Shown piece after piece: positions 27,301 through 36,659 of a stretch of 64,000 nucleotides of DNA. The number at the start of each line of letters is the position of its first letter. Position 1 is the first letter of the stretch. The stretch comes from Nyssa sinensis. Taxonomy: Eukaryota > Streptophyta > Magnoliopsida > Cornales > Nyssaceae. The notes beneath the pieces were generated by a model, which worked only from the letters and a program-made list of their open reading frames with translations, made no database searches and was not told where the DNA came from. The stretch covers positions 3,012,001 to 3,076,000 of the forward strand of contig CM018036.1 of the NCBI GenBank assembly GCA_008638375.1, given 5' to 3'. Made by a program: the position numbers and the translations under genes.

Positions 27301-28050
27301 CTTGCCAGAATCCTGCAGAAAAAACAAGTCCCATTCATATTAGGCAAGTAAAAACCCAAAAGAAAAAAAAACACTTTCCCTACTGAATTTTCCTGCAGCT
27401 CTGTTTATCTAGACATAGAGCCAGACCCAAGTCTAATCTTTCATGTGTTACCTTCTCAGTAACCAAATAAAGGGAACATTTGAGTACGTTTTCAATTAAA
27501 ATATATGAATATAGACAATGAAATAAGGTGGCTGCAGCAAACAAAAAGTATAATTACCATGGCTCAGCTGGATGCAGATCCACAGATTTTACTCTTTCTG
27601 ATCTTTGAGCAAGTTTTCTCTGATCCAATAATAATTATTAGCACGATTAAACATAAATAATGAAGATCTATTCTACAAATGATTTTTTCCATTTTTTTTT
27701 TTTGTTTCAATCTATATAGAAAAATTGATTAGAAGTAAATGAATATTAGTACCTTTATCTCGAGTCTGAGAGGCTGCAACATACCAATCGCCCAATGAAA
27801 AGCACAAATTAGTTAGTAAAAGTTCAAACACCAGATCTCAAACAAATTCAAATCGTCAAATGATTCTAGGCCCAGCATTCAAATTGACACACAAATAACT
27901 ATCCAGTTTTGAGAGAATTTTGGATAATTCACGTACTTGTATAGGTATGGTACAATATTCAAATTGAATCGAATCAGATTCACACCAGATCTAACAAATA
28001 TTGAAATGTGAAAGTATTTGAACAACAGTAACAACTTATAAACTCACCAT
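9345..28050 (-). CDS. COPB2: Coatomer subunit beta-prime (COPI coat), 24 coding exons
   Basis: WD40 subunit of the COPI coat that packages Golgi-to-ER and intra-Golgi cargo and reads dilysine tails. Exons (high to low): 28050-28048, 27773-27753, 27619-27558, 27312-27258, 22066-22030, 21910-21585, 21487-21356, 21261-21113, 20475-20407, 19978-19828, 19722-19657, 15967-15779, 14612-14472, 14352-14278, 14138-13962, 13855-13764, 13672-13556, 12185-12071, 11927-11856, 11346-11150, 11062-10969, 10279-10173, 9805-9676, 9500-9345. All joins are GT-AG and phases agree; total 2733 nt, about 910 residues, the usual length. Residues 1 to about 300 form the first WD40 propeller (e.g. [26 protein letters not shown]), followed by a second propeller ([20 protein letters not shown]), an alpha-solenoid ([20 protein letters not shown]) and an acidic tail. 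The first coding exon is only the ATG and the second is 21 nt. No frameshift. Confidence 0.97.
12256..12280. repeat. 25-base poly-G tract in COPB2 intron 17
   Basis: An unbroken run of 25 G on the plus strand, followed by A, six G, C and a (GA)n run up to about 12301. On the transcribed strand this is a C-rich tract about 70-95 bases upstream of the exon 18 acceptor. The length is likely uncertain in any assembly. Confidence 0.9.
14625..15400 (-). mobile_element. 3' fragment of an L1-type LINE in COPB2 intron 12
   Basis: On the minus strand, 15131-14904 reads a zf-RVT type segment ([20 protein letters not shown], then [12 protein letters not shown]), the conserved 3' domain of plant LINEs. 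The element's 3' end, seen on the plus strand as ttttttgggataagtaaatgg near 14630-14650, is the usual A-tail and terminal motif in reverse. It is in the same direction as COPB2, unlike most other LINE pieces here. The 5' edge (about 15400) is approximate. Confidence 0.8.
15706..15723. repeat. 18-base poly-C tract in COPB2 intron 12
   Basis: 18 C followed by A-rich runs. On the transcribed strand this is an 18-base G run about 56 bases after the donor of exon 12 (exon ends at 15779). Confidence 0.9.
16775..17965. mobile_element. Non-autonomous Mutator-like element (1171 bp) with 10-bp target duplications
   Basis: The element spans 16785-17955. Its ends are inverted repeats: aatgttttcaaaaccggacc at the left and, read inwards on the opposite strand, aaggttttcaaaaccggacc at the right, followed by many ACCGGTT-like subterminal motifs on both sides. 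The ten bases gagtaaaacc flank it exactly at 16775-16784 and 17956-17965. A target duplication of 9-11 bp points to the Mutator superfamily. The interior includes a GC-rich (CCGTCG)n block (about 17480-17610) and a short ORF at 17243-17413 but no transposase. It sits inside the RTE LINE relic. Confidence 0.88.
17243..17413 (+). CDS. Small ORF (56 aa) inside the Mutator-like element, unknown
   Basis: ATG at 17243 opens [20 protein letters not shown] and runs to TAA at 17411-17413. The composition is protein-like. A plausible acceptor (TTGATATTGCAG) ends at 17220, just upstream, so the piece could be a captured gene fragment, as in Pack-MULEs. I recognise no family. It could equally be chance. 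Confidence 0.3.
   Translation: MVADLEQMEEILLSTSNRQWQSNPHRLFATVAASSGFPQQIIRPPNTGCRKMGSFL
18210..18470 (+). mobile_element. Possible solo-LTR-like sequence
   Basis: The stretch has a TATATATA motif, an 'agagagttttctcttgttgggtg' leader-like piece and a 'caactcctttctcg' end, resembling plant copia LTRs. No target duplication or primer site was found, so this is only suggestive. Confidence 0.25.
18890..19135 (+). mobile_element. 3' end of a plant LINE
   Basis: The stretch ends with the recurrent plant LINE 3' signature: 'gtacaggggtttgccccctgg' followed by 'ggcaccttttaatata', 'tttacctatcaaaaa' and the tail. Antisense to COPB2, in intron 11. Only the 3' non-coding part is recognisable. Confidence 0.65.
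22906..23322 (-). mobile_element. Complete TRIM (terminal-repeat retrotransposon in miniature), 407 bp, in COPB2 intron 4
   Basis: Two direct terminal repeats, 22911-23063 (153 bp) and 23164-23317 (154 bp), flank a 100-bp interior. Read on the minus strand the element starts TGGGATACTCC, and just inside the first LTR (23148-23160) lies TGGTATCAGAGT, the primer site complementary to initiator tRNA-Met. Just before the second LTR is a purine tract (AAGGAGGGGAGAA, 23064-23076). The five bases gtttc flank the element on the plus strand at 22906-22910 and 23318-23322. There is no coding capacity. The LTRs differ by scattered substitutions, so it is not recent. Confidence 0.92.
24341..24802. mobile_element. 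Fold-back MITE with arms of about 110 bp in COPB2 intron 4
   Basis: The left arm (about 24355-24455, with ttactttacttgacaatata) is an imperfect reverse complement of the right arm (about 24665-24775, with tattttcaagtaaagtataa). The right terminus gggtaaattacactcacctt (read on the minus strand, ending at 24802) is a common plant MITE end. The left terminus is eroded, so no target duplication could be set. Confidence 0.7.
27040..27140 (+). mobile_element. 3' end of a plant LINE
   Basis: Terminal signature 'cttgggcgccttcaatacaa' followed by 'tttactaataaaaaaaa', in COPB2 intron 4 just below exon 4, antisense to the gene. No coding part remains. Confidence 0.6.
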
Positions 28051-28265
28051 TTTTACCGATGAAAACGGATAAGGAGGGTTGAGGAACCCTAGAGATCCAG
28101 GTGAGATCTCAGTGGAAGAATCGAAGACTCAGCTTCGACGATCGTAGTTCGAATTGCTCACCAACTGAAGTGTGAGAGAGAGGTCGAGAGCGCAATATCA
28201 AGAGAGAAATTTAGAGAGGGAGAGAGAGATAGAGGTTCTGCTCTTGTAACAGAGGCTACAGAGCG
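28051..28265 (-). promoter_or_regulatory. COPB2: COPB2 5' leader and proximal promoter
   Basis: The ATG at 28050-28048 is followed directly by the donor GTGAGT. Upstream, on the transcribed strand, is a CT-rich leader (GA-rich on the plus strand at 28170-28235), typical of plant housekeeping genes. No clear TATA box, so the transcription start is not fixed. Confidence 0.5.
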
Positions 28266-28269
28266 ACCT

Positions 28270-31170
28270 TTGTAGTTTGTAAATCGACAAAGATGAGAAA
28301 TAGTATGGAGGTGAATTTTTTTGTAATTTGAGGAGAGAAAAAATACTTAATGGCTTTATTTACGAAACGACCACTGCTTGTTGCTTTGTCAGAAAAATGT
28401 CGTGTATAAGGCCATTTTTGGTCGGTCGGATTAAGTATAAAAATGAAATGCGTATTTTTTATGTTATTTTATTTTTATATTTGTTTAAATTTTTTAAGTT
28501 GAAATAATTATTTTAAATGGAATGACTATTTTCAAAAGAAACTGAAATCGTAATTCTTTATCAAAAGTCACAAAATACTCATTTTATTTCTTATCAAAAT
28601 TTTTAATTTTTTTTTAATCAATAAAACAAATACAAGTTGAATTTTTTTTTTTTTTGCCAATAAACTTTTTTTTTTGTCAATAAAAATAATATAGGTTGAG
28701 TTTTTTTTTATTAAACGTACATGAAACCTTTAAAATTTATACAAGTATTTTGAACATCTAAACTTAATATTAATTTCATTCTAATAATTGATGATTCAAA
28801 CTATACACAGAAATGTAATTATAATTCCATTATTGCTTATTTAGCCAAATAAAAAAATAGAATAATTATTCTCATTCTATTTCTGTTATATTCTATTCCT
28901 GATACTACTCCATTCCTGTCTTATTCCATTCCAACATACTAAACATACCCTAATAGATTTTTAATCCAAGTAAATGATTTCACATGTTTTTGTTATAACT
29001 CTTTATGTTTAAAATATATCATTGAGAAATTAATTATATAGAAATTGGGTTGTAAATGAGTTTGAAAGTAAATTATTTAAATTTAACTCATTAAAATAAA
29101 TAAGTTTTAAATTTTGTACGAATTTTGTTTGTTAATTTTTCTAGTCGATCATAAATTAAGTTCGAATAACTTAATTTTTTAATATAGTATTAAATTTAAT
29201 TTGATTTAATAAATTGAGCTCAAATAAAATTTAATAAATTAAAAAATATATATTTAAATTTAACTTATTTATATTACAAATCATTTTAAATTTGTTCTTA
29301 TTTTGAGTTAGATAAATAGACACGTCTCATTGAACTAATAAAGGCGATTGTAGTAAAAGTTATTAAAAGTAGTTTTTGTATTTTTGAAAGTAATTTTTAT
29401 ATTTTCAAAAATACAAAAAAATATATATATAAAATTAAAAATGACTCAAAAACATATATATTTTTATTCTAGAAAATAACAAAAAAGAAAAATACAGAAG
29501 TATTCAAACAAGATAGAAGAGTGTATTTGAAATTTCAACCTAGTAGGATTTAAGTAGTAGTCAAAATTTATTGGGTCCATCATCCATGCTCCACTGATGT
29601 AACCGTGTTACCATAAGTTCAGTGGATTAGTCTATAGGTTCAGTGATTTTGCAAGCAATTGATTGAATTAGGTGGAATAATTGACTTAGATGTCCTGTTT
29701 TCAAGATTTCGAGATGGGGGGGCATAGAGGAGGAAGAGCTGATGGAAACAAACAATGAAAGTCTCTGAAATACATAATTAGTTTGGAAAAGAAAAATGCG
29801 AGAGACTTTCAATTTATATCTCTAATATCTAATATAATGTGTTATTATGTAATACCCAAATTTAATGTAATGTTTAAAACTATAATAAAGTGACACATTA
29901 TATTAGAATAAAAGTAGAATACTTTTGTTTGAGAATCACAAGAAGACTTTTTTAGAAAACCCTTTCCCCAATTTTATCCAGCCAAAAAAAGATTAATTTC
30001 TAAACTCATTTAAACCTTGTGATTAACAAAACAGGTACATATTTATTTTTAAATTTGTATTTATTTGATTATTTTATTAAATTAATTATAATTAACACAT
30101 TTCAAATAAAACGTTAAATATGTTAAAATAAAAAATATGCATGTCAATATAAAATTAGAATGACATTATTGTTTTTTAAACATATAACTATATAAAATTT
30201 GTATAAACTTTGAAAAAGTGACTAAAAGATATTATTATAAAATTAATTATGTAACACAAAACTCTTTTATTATTCTATTTTATATAATCGAGGCAAGACA
30301 TCAGAATACCTTTATTTCAAAGCCGCTTCAAACCCTAACAGAATATATATAGCTTTCTCAAACCCGTTTCATTAGGGGACAAGATATGACAAGTTTCTAA
30401 CGAGCGAGTTAAATTATCATCCCTACTCTTCTTCGTCTTTCCCATCTGTCAATGGGGCCCTTTTAGAGTCTCAGACTCTTTAAGATGTGTGATGCTGTCT
30501 CTGGTCTCACCATTGCAAAACCTGCCAATACCAAAGGCAACACCAAGTCATTTCTTTTCTTTTCTTTTCTTTTACTTTTTTTTCCTTTCTTTCTTTCAAA
30601 AGCACTGTTTGATGCTGTAGGCAGATGGATCTGCTGTTTTCAAGCAGACTAAACCAAGCCTAATGTTACCTAAATTTCTCCCACAACATCAAGCATGGTG
30701 GAGAATAAACAAGCAAAAAGATTAAGCAACTTTCAAGTAAATTCTTACCAGCCCTATACACAAAATAATACAACAATTAAAAAATTCCCCATGCTCGTCT
30801 AAATGATTATAGAGAACAAAATGCCAATCCAGATTAGCAGATATTACCACTTTAGTTTTCTGGGACAAATATATCAACACAACAAACATCATCTCTCACA
30901 AAAATAACGAAAATTATACATCAGCGTTCCATAACACAAATTAATGCATAACTAATTCTACATCTTCTAATGTACCATCTTTAAGCACCTTTGAAACTCT
31001 TTGCGACCTCTTGTACTCTTGAGCATAGAAAAAGGATTCCATTGAAGGCTTCAAGTAACCCTTTCTAATTGAAAGAGCATTCAGTATCTCGTGAGATTTA
31101 TCCAGCAAGTAAAGAAGAAGCTGACATTATAAGCCCGCAATAAAGTTTGTTCTTGGCTGTTGAGTTTCTC
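28270..31170. other. Spacer between COPB2 and SYS1
   Basis: AT-rich with no coding stretch that I can support. The part around 28500-28960 has GGAATG/CATTCC-like motifs at both ends that hint at a decayed MITE. The upper end should include the SYS1 3' UTR (below 31178). Pyrimidine-rich runs occur at 30555-30600. Confidence 0.5.
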
Positions 31171-31177
31171 CAGTCAG

Positions 31178-34100
31178 TCAAACGTCTGCATGGAATACCA
31201 TCAATTACCGATTATGTAGATTAACTAAAAAATTGATTACTTGTTGCTGTCAATTAATATTTAGCCCATAATACTAATTTTGTTCCAACCCATGAAGCTT
31301 TTTGTTAGTATGCAAAAGACCTACAACACCAGCCTCAAAAGTAATCCAAAGATGAATTTCATTAGAATCTGAATATCAAATTCCACCTTACTCCCCCCGC
31401 CCAAACCACAAACACCCCAACCAAATATTATATTAATGCTTCCAAGTGAAACTTCTCTATTGAGAGAAATGCAGGCTACTCTATATTGTTCTTTAAGTAA
31501 CGGTGCTTTGTCTAAGAAGTGTTGTACCCTAAGTTTTTAAATATAGATTTGCTTTCAAATGAGTGTCTTTTAAAGGACAATGGTTTGAGCATCCAACCTT
31601 CACTAATTCCCTTAGAATTTGAAATTATAATACAGTCCAAATTTTAAAAATGCTGGAAATTTCTCTTTTTAAAACTAATAAAAATATTTACTTATTTTTT
31701 TAATAAGAAATTTACACCCCATAAAACTTATATCTCAGTGTCTTGAGGCTTATGCTTCGCATTGTAAGGGCTCAAGCTTCTCGCCTTACACACTCCCCTT
31801 TAAAGCATTGTTCACAAAATAAACTACATCATCCATTAACTATTTTTCTAGTTCCTTGACTTCACGAGTCATTCTTATGCTTTGGCTTCATATGGGGGCT
31901 TTACACTCAAGTTTACCCAAAAGGTGACCGGACAAGGAGGAAAGAAAACGGCCACTGTTGTTTGCATGGTATTTGAGAGTAAAACAACAAAAAGAAAACA
32001 TACATTGGTGATGCAAAGACATCACTAGAGTATCTCGAAAAAGGAAAGTAAAAATTTGATAGAGTCCTAGAATGTCCTCATTTCAGAATAGCACTGCTAA
32101 AAATACATAGCCCTGATACAACATGGTCCAGCAGAAGTACCTTATGAAATATTGCAGTGACAAGAACTCAGATTGAAAATCAATCATTTGTGTACTCATT
32201 TCGGGATAAATAACAAGCAACTACAAAGTTGACATAACCAATAAGTTGTAAAAGTTAATAATGTGCAAGTGCCACAGGAAACCCAAGTATTTAGTAGCAT
32301 GATATGCTGTTAGAATTTGTTCGGCAATTCATAATGAAGTGAAGATGGAATTATAGTAAATTTTGGCAATGCTTGCCAACTAGCTCTAGGTTCAGTGGTT
32401 AAACGCACATGTGGTACAGAAGCTATTGCACTGAACATGTAAACGCTGGGAACTTGATAAAATACTGAATATTAACAATTACCAAGGTGAAGGAATAATA
32501 AAGATTTAATCCAATACTTCAAAAACAATCAAAAGTCCAATGATCAGCCATATTTCCCAATTGTGAGATTTTGCCTCCGTGCGTACTTTTCAATATAATT
32601 ATTCTCCATATCTCATGAGGTTACCCAAAATCAATGGAATTCACATGTAGAAATGAAGCAAGTGGTTAGTTGAATTCCATCACCAACTACCACCAACATA
32701 CTAGGTGCTCAATGCACTTTACACTGAAGAAACTACTCTCCATTACTAAGTTCAACTACAAGTTCCTCCAGGGTCATTAATAGAGAGGATAGTAACAAGA
32801 AACGAGCAAAGTGGAAATTTCACAAGGAGCACGATTTGGATCCTGTGTAATTAAGTTTTGAGTCGATTTAGAGTCTGTATTTATGTTTATTTTAAGTTAG
32901 TGTGCAATGAGCTGTAGTAGTGGTCCATGTGCGTTATTTTTGGTCAAGTAGTGTTATTTGAGTTTTATTCGGTGTCTTAATTAGTCTAGAACATTCTTTA
33001 TTAGTCAAAGTTTCCTAATGTCCTAGCAAGAGTAAAAATGCTTAGTAGCCTATGAATACTTGCATCATCTCTTTATGTTAATACAGTTAAATTATGAAAA
33101 TTTGAGATTATGTTTGTGTGATTTGCTTAACCCTTGCAAGGGTAAAGCATAAAGCATTCCGAGTGAGATTCCTAAATTCTTCTTTGTCTTCTTCCTTGTA
33201 TTAGAAGATTACGAACCCTGCTGGTCAACATTCCATCCCCCCCCCTAGTTGTAGCTTCTCTTGCTTTCCTTCTGTTAATTACTATTCTCGAGTTACTATA
33301 TATACCCCCTATTTCAACGTCAAAACCTTACTGTACTAAACTCTAATCAGCGTCAACCCATTATCCTACCTATTGACCTTTAATTTAACACCAAAACATT
33401 AAAAATCCTTATTGTCCAGAACAAACAGCACACACACACAGAGATGAACTCTTTTAGTTATTCAATCAAAAAATATAAGAAAAATAAAAAAGCAGCTTAC
33501 TTGAGCGGTATCTTGTTATGGGAATTTCTCGCAGTTCCCGTCTTATGCACAAATATTCACCTAACAAAGCCATCACTGCAAGTCCAGTACCATTCACAAC
33601 CCACCATGTTATTGACAAAGGCCAACCTCCAAATATGATGCATATAAAGAGATGGATGATGTAGAGGGTGGCCGAGAAATCTAAGCACTTCTTTGCTCTC
33701 TCAATCAAATAAATCATAGAACCAGCTCTGCTCAAACATAAAAAATGTGCATGTCAACAATTACATAATTGTGGAAACACTACTACAATTCAAGTTTCAT
33801 TATAATTGCCCTTAAGAATACGATACATTTTCCATAAGAAATTAGTATATATGCATAAACGACATTATATTTATGTTCACTTTAGTAATAAGACTTCAAA
33901 GAAATAGAGCAACGAGTTACCCTTTATTTTGGTAAGAAAAAAAAATATTAATCAAAGAGATTTAACACATAGAAAGTAGCTTAAAGCAAGGGATCAAATT
34001 TTTATGCAGTTTCCTAGTTCAGGGGACAGTGGCAGTAAATTTAACACACAGCAAGTAGCTTGAAGGGGATTTCATGTCCAAAGGAGGGTTAGGAAGGTGT

Positions 34101-36331
34101 GGGATGCAGACCCCTTACCCGTTTATGGTTTAATTTGGGAAAAGGAATGGGATGATTTTTAAAGGGATAGAACCCCTTGGATATTGGTTGAAATTGTTTC
34201 TTTGAAGGCCTTGTTTTTACAGTAGATACTGATTCTTCTGCAGAGATCATGAATGACATGAGATTTTAATTGTATGGTTGTATACCTCAAATGTACATCA
34301 GTTGCACCTTGTTTTGGTGCTTTTTAATGAATTTTACATATGAAAAAAAAAAATTCTTGGGACATATTTGCACTGAGCCTTAAAAATCTGTACTTAGCTG
34401 AGCAATTGGCCTAACTTAACTGAACAGATCCAGAACTCAAGCCCCAGCAGGCTGAGTTAATTATTGCATTTCTTTAACTTAAATCAAGCTACTTTTCTTA
34501 TTAGAAGTTATATGCTACTTTCATCTAGTCATTGAGCATCAACAGCTCAACTCCAATATAGGCTATCCTTTCATACTTCCTCTTAGCTTGATAGACTTTA
34601 AGGAAACAATCAAGTAGAACAAACAAGATAAATGTGTAGTTACATTGTGTCCACCAAGTTACTTATCAAAATATGTGTGTGTGTGTCAACCAAGGCTGAT
34701 TCTATTCTTTCTTTTAGTTTTAGGCAAGTACATGTGTTTAAAGCAGGTAACATGTAGGAGCTGTTAATTCGTTCCAGGTAAAAACCTAAGCAACAAATAG
34801 GGTTATGCTAATAGCTGCAAGAGAAACAGGAAGAAGAAATTGTGTCCAAAAGCTAGGTTAAGGAAAATGAATGTACGGAAACTAGGAAAATGGGGATCAG
34901 AAGAAGAAATAAACTACTGTGATGTAAAATGAAATTGTTAAGATTGCCTAAGGAGGCCCCTTAAACACAAAGGGAATGGTTGCAAACACATAAAAGTTGA
35001 TGGATGAATGGTGTAAAAAAGCCAATCAACAGAATAAAAGCCTAATACAATCTCTCCATCAGAAAGCTTTTTCATACAAAGGGAGACAAATAACCGAACA
35101 ATATTCTTATTGCACACATATGAAATGTATCCAAGTACAAAAAACATAATGAAATGTGGATGGGAATCAAATTAGACAAGGAAAGCTCAGACACGCTGAA
35201 ATGACCATTATAAAGACTCCACAGCCAAAATGGAATTGCCTGATCTTAAATAGGACGGATTATGGAGCAGAAATGGAAGAGCACATCAACCTTGAAAAAC
35301 TTCTAACTCCAAGTGTCCTTAGAGCATATGTATTTATTAATATAGGCATATGTATTTTGTACTTATTTGAAATTTTAAACCTTTTTTTCTATTAGTGAAT
35401 CATTTAAGTTTAGAATCTTATTAACTATAGATCATTTAAGTTTAGAATCTTATTAAGTATAGTTATAAAATCCTCCTAAACTATGATGACGAATTTGTCA
35501 GTTGATGGGCTGCAAGACAAACTAAAAGAACTAAAAATGAAATAGCATTTAAGGTCAGGGTGAGAAATATACAAATGCAACAGTTTTGACTGTATGCAAT
35601 AGAGACCAATGAGTACACTTGTAAGAAGAAGTGACAGGCCTCTAGTTGGAGGCAGTACAAGGACAAGAGAAGGCCAAAAAATAAGAAATAAAAAGGGGGT
35701 GAGGCTAGAAAAGCAAACATGATAGCTTATACTAAAATAAAGGAATCCCCCCAGATGGAGTATAAGAGCAACTCCAAGAGGGGATGCATTTAGTGTATAA
35801 CGACCTAAATGGATTCATTTAGTAAACCCAATGGAGGTGTATTTACGGATTGTACAAACTTAAAAAGTCGCTTTCAAAAATATCAAAGAAAAACCAAATA
35901 GCACGCATTGTTCACGCGTCACGGTACCATTAAAAGTAATACATTACAATGTAAAAGTTCCTAACCTATCAAATTGGCAACTAAATCACTAAATTCCCAA
36001 AAAAAGAAAAAATTTATGAAAATACAAACCTATCAAACTGGCAACTAAATCACGAAATTCCAAAAAAAATAAAAATTATGAAAATACAAGCAGAAAGCGA
36101 TTCTCACCCTGCAAGTGCGCTGAGTAGAAATGAAGCAATGACACCACAACCGGTAACTGTAGAAGCGGTGGCTGTCGCGTAATCAAAGAAATAGACAAGA
36201 CTCATTCGAGAAACACGAGTCCCGACGAGAATTGCCATGAAAACTCCAAGTGTAAGGTAGTATAGGCATTGAAGGCAAACAATTTGGGTAACAATAAGCC
36301 ATGGATCCCATGCCACTGCACCATAGAACAT
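31178..36331 (-). CDS. SYS1: SYS1-like Golgi integral membrane protein, 3 exons
   Basis: Sys1 recruits the ARF-like GTPase ARL3/ARFRP1 to the trans-Golgi and supports endosome-Golgi traffic. Exon 1 is 36331-36108 (MFYGAVAWDPWLIVTQIVCL...), exon 2 is 33727-33501 and exon 3 is only 31185-31178 (last residues NV then TGA). All joins are GT-AG and phases match: 459 nt, 152 residues, close to the roughly 156 of animal Sys1. Conserved family features: AWDPWLIVTQIV near the N-terminus, ERAKKCLDFSAT and the C-terminal GEYLCIRRELREIPITRYRS. Four hydrophobic membrane spans can be read. Intron 1 (2.4 kb) and intron 2 (2.3 kb) hold repeats. The 8-nt last exon rests on the acceptor CCATGCAG and correct phase. 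Confidence 0.93.
32830..33240 (+). mobile_element. Possible solo LTR in SYS1 intron 2
   Basis: The segment from about 32848 (TGTGTAATTAAG) to about 33231 (GGTCAACA) starts with TG and ends with CA. It contains a block 'ctatgaatacttgcatcatc' followed by a U5-like region ending in 'cttcttccttgtattagaag', as seen in plant LTRs. I could not find matching target duplications or a second LTR. Confidence 0.35.
34060..34355 (+). mobile_element. 3' end of a plant LINE in SYS1 intron 1
   Basis: Ends with 'gcaccttgttttggtgcttt' followed by 'ttaatgaattttacatatg' and a 10-A tail, the same kind of 3' terminus as the other LINE pieces in this window. Antisense to SYS1. No coding part is readable with confidence. 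Confidence 0.55.
35399..35462. repeat. Tandem duplication, 2 copies of a 32-bp unit
   Basis: atcatttaagtttagaatct plus 12 more bases is repeated at 35399 and 35431, nearly identical (one change, ttaact to ttaagt). In SYS1 intron 1. Confidence 0.9.
35963..36089. repeat. Tandem duplication, 2 copies of a 64-bp unit
   Basis: Units at 35963 and 36027 start aacctatcaaa and include 'ggcaactaaatcac'. They differ at a few positions. In SYS1 intron 1, just below exon 1. Confidence 0.88.
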
Positions 36332-36659
36332 GACTTTAACCTCTTCGTAAAAAAATCGAACTTTCCGAGTTCCAAAAATCGCTCTACTTATTTGAATTCA
36401 GACTTCAATTTCTCAGGCCAACCAAACCGAAAGAGTAACCCAATTCTTCAAAAAAATTTCAAACCCAAATCTCTCTCATTTCATAATTCAAAGTCCAATA
36501 CAAGCCCATATTTTTGACTCGGATGTGAGTAAGTAAATCATTGAGGATTATCAAACCAAATCCAGAGATTTTACCAATAAAACTTTAGTTCAAACCACTC
36601 AGAGAGGGAGACGCGGAGAGAAAAACCTAATTTCCGCAGATTGAGATGAATTTTAGAAA

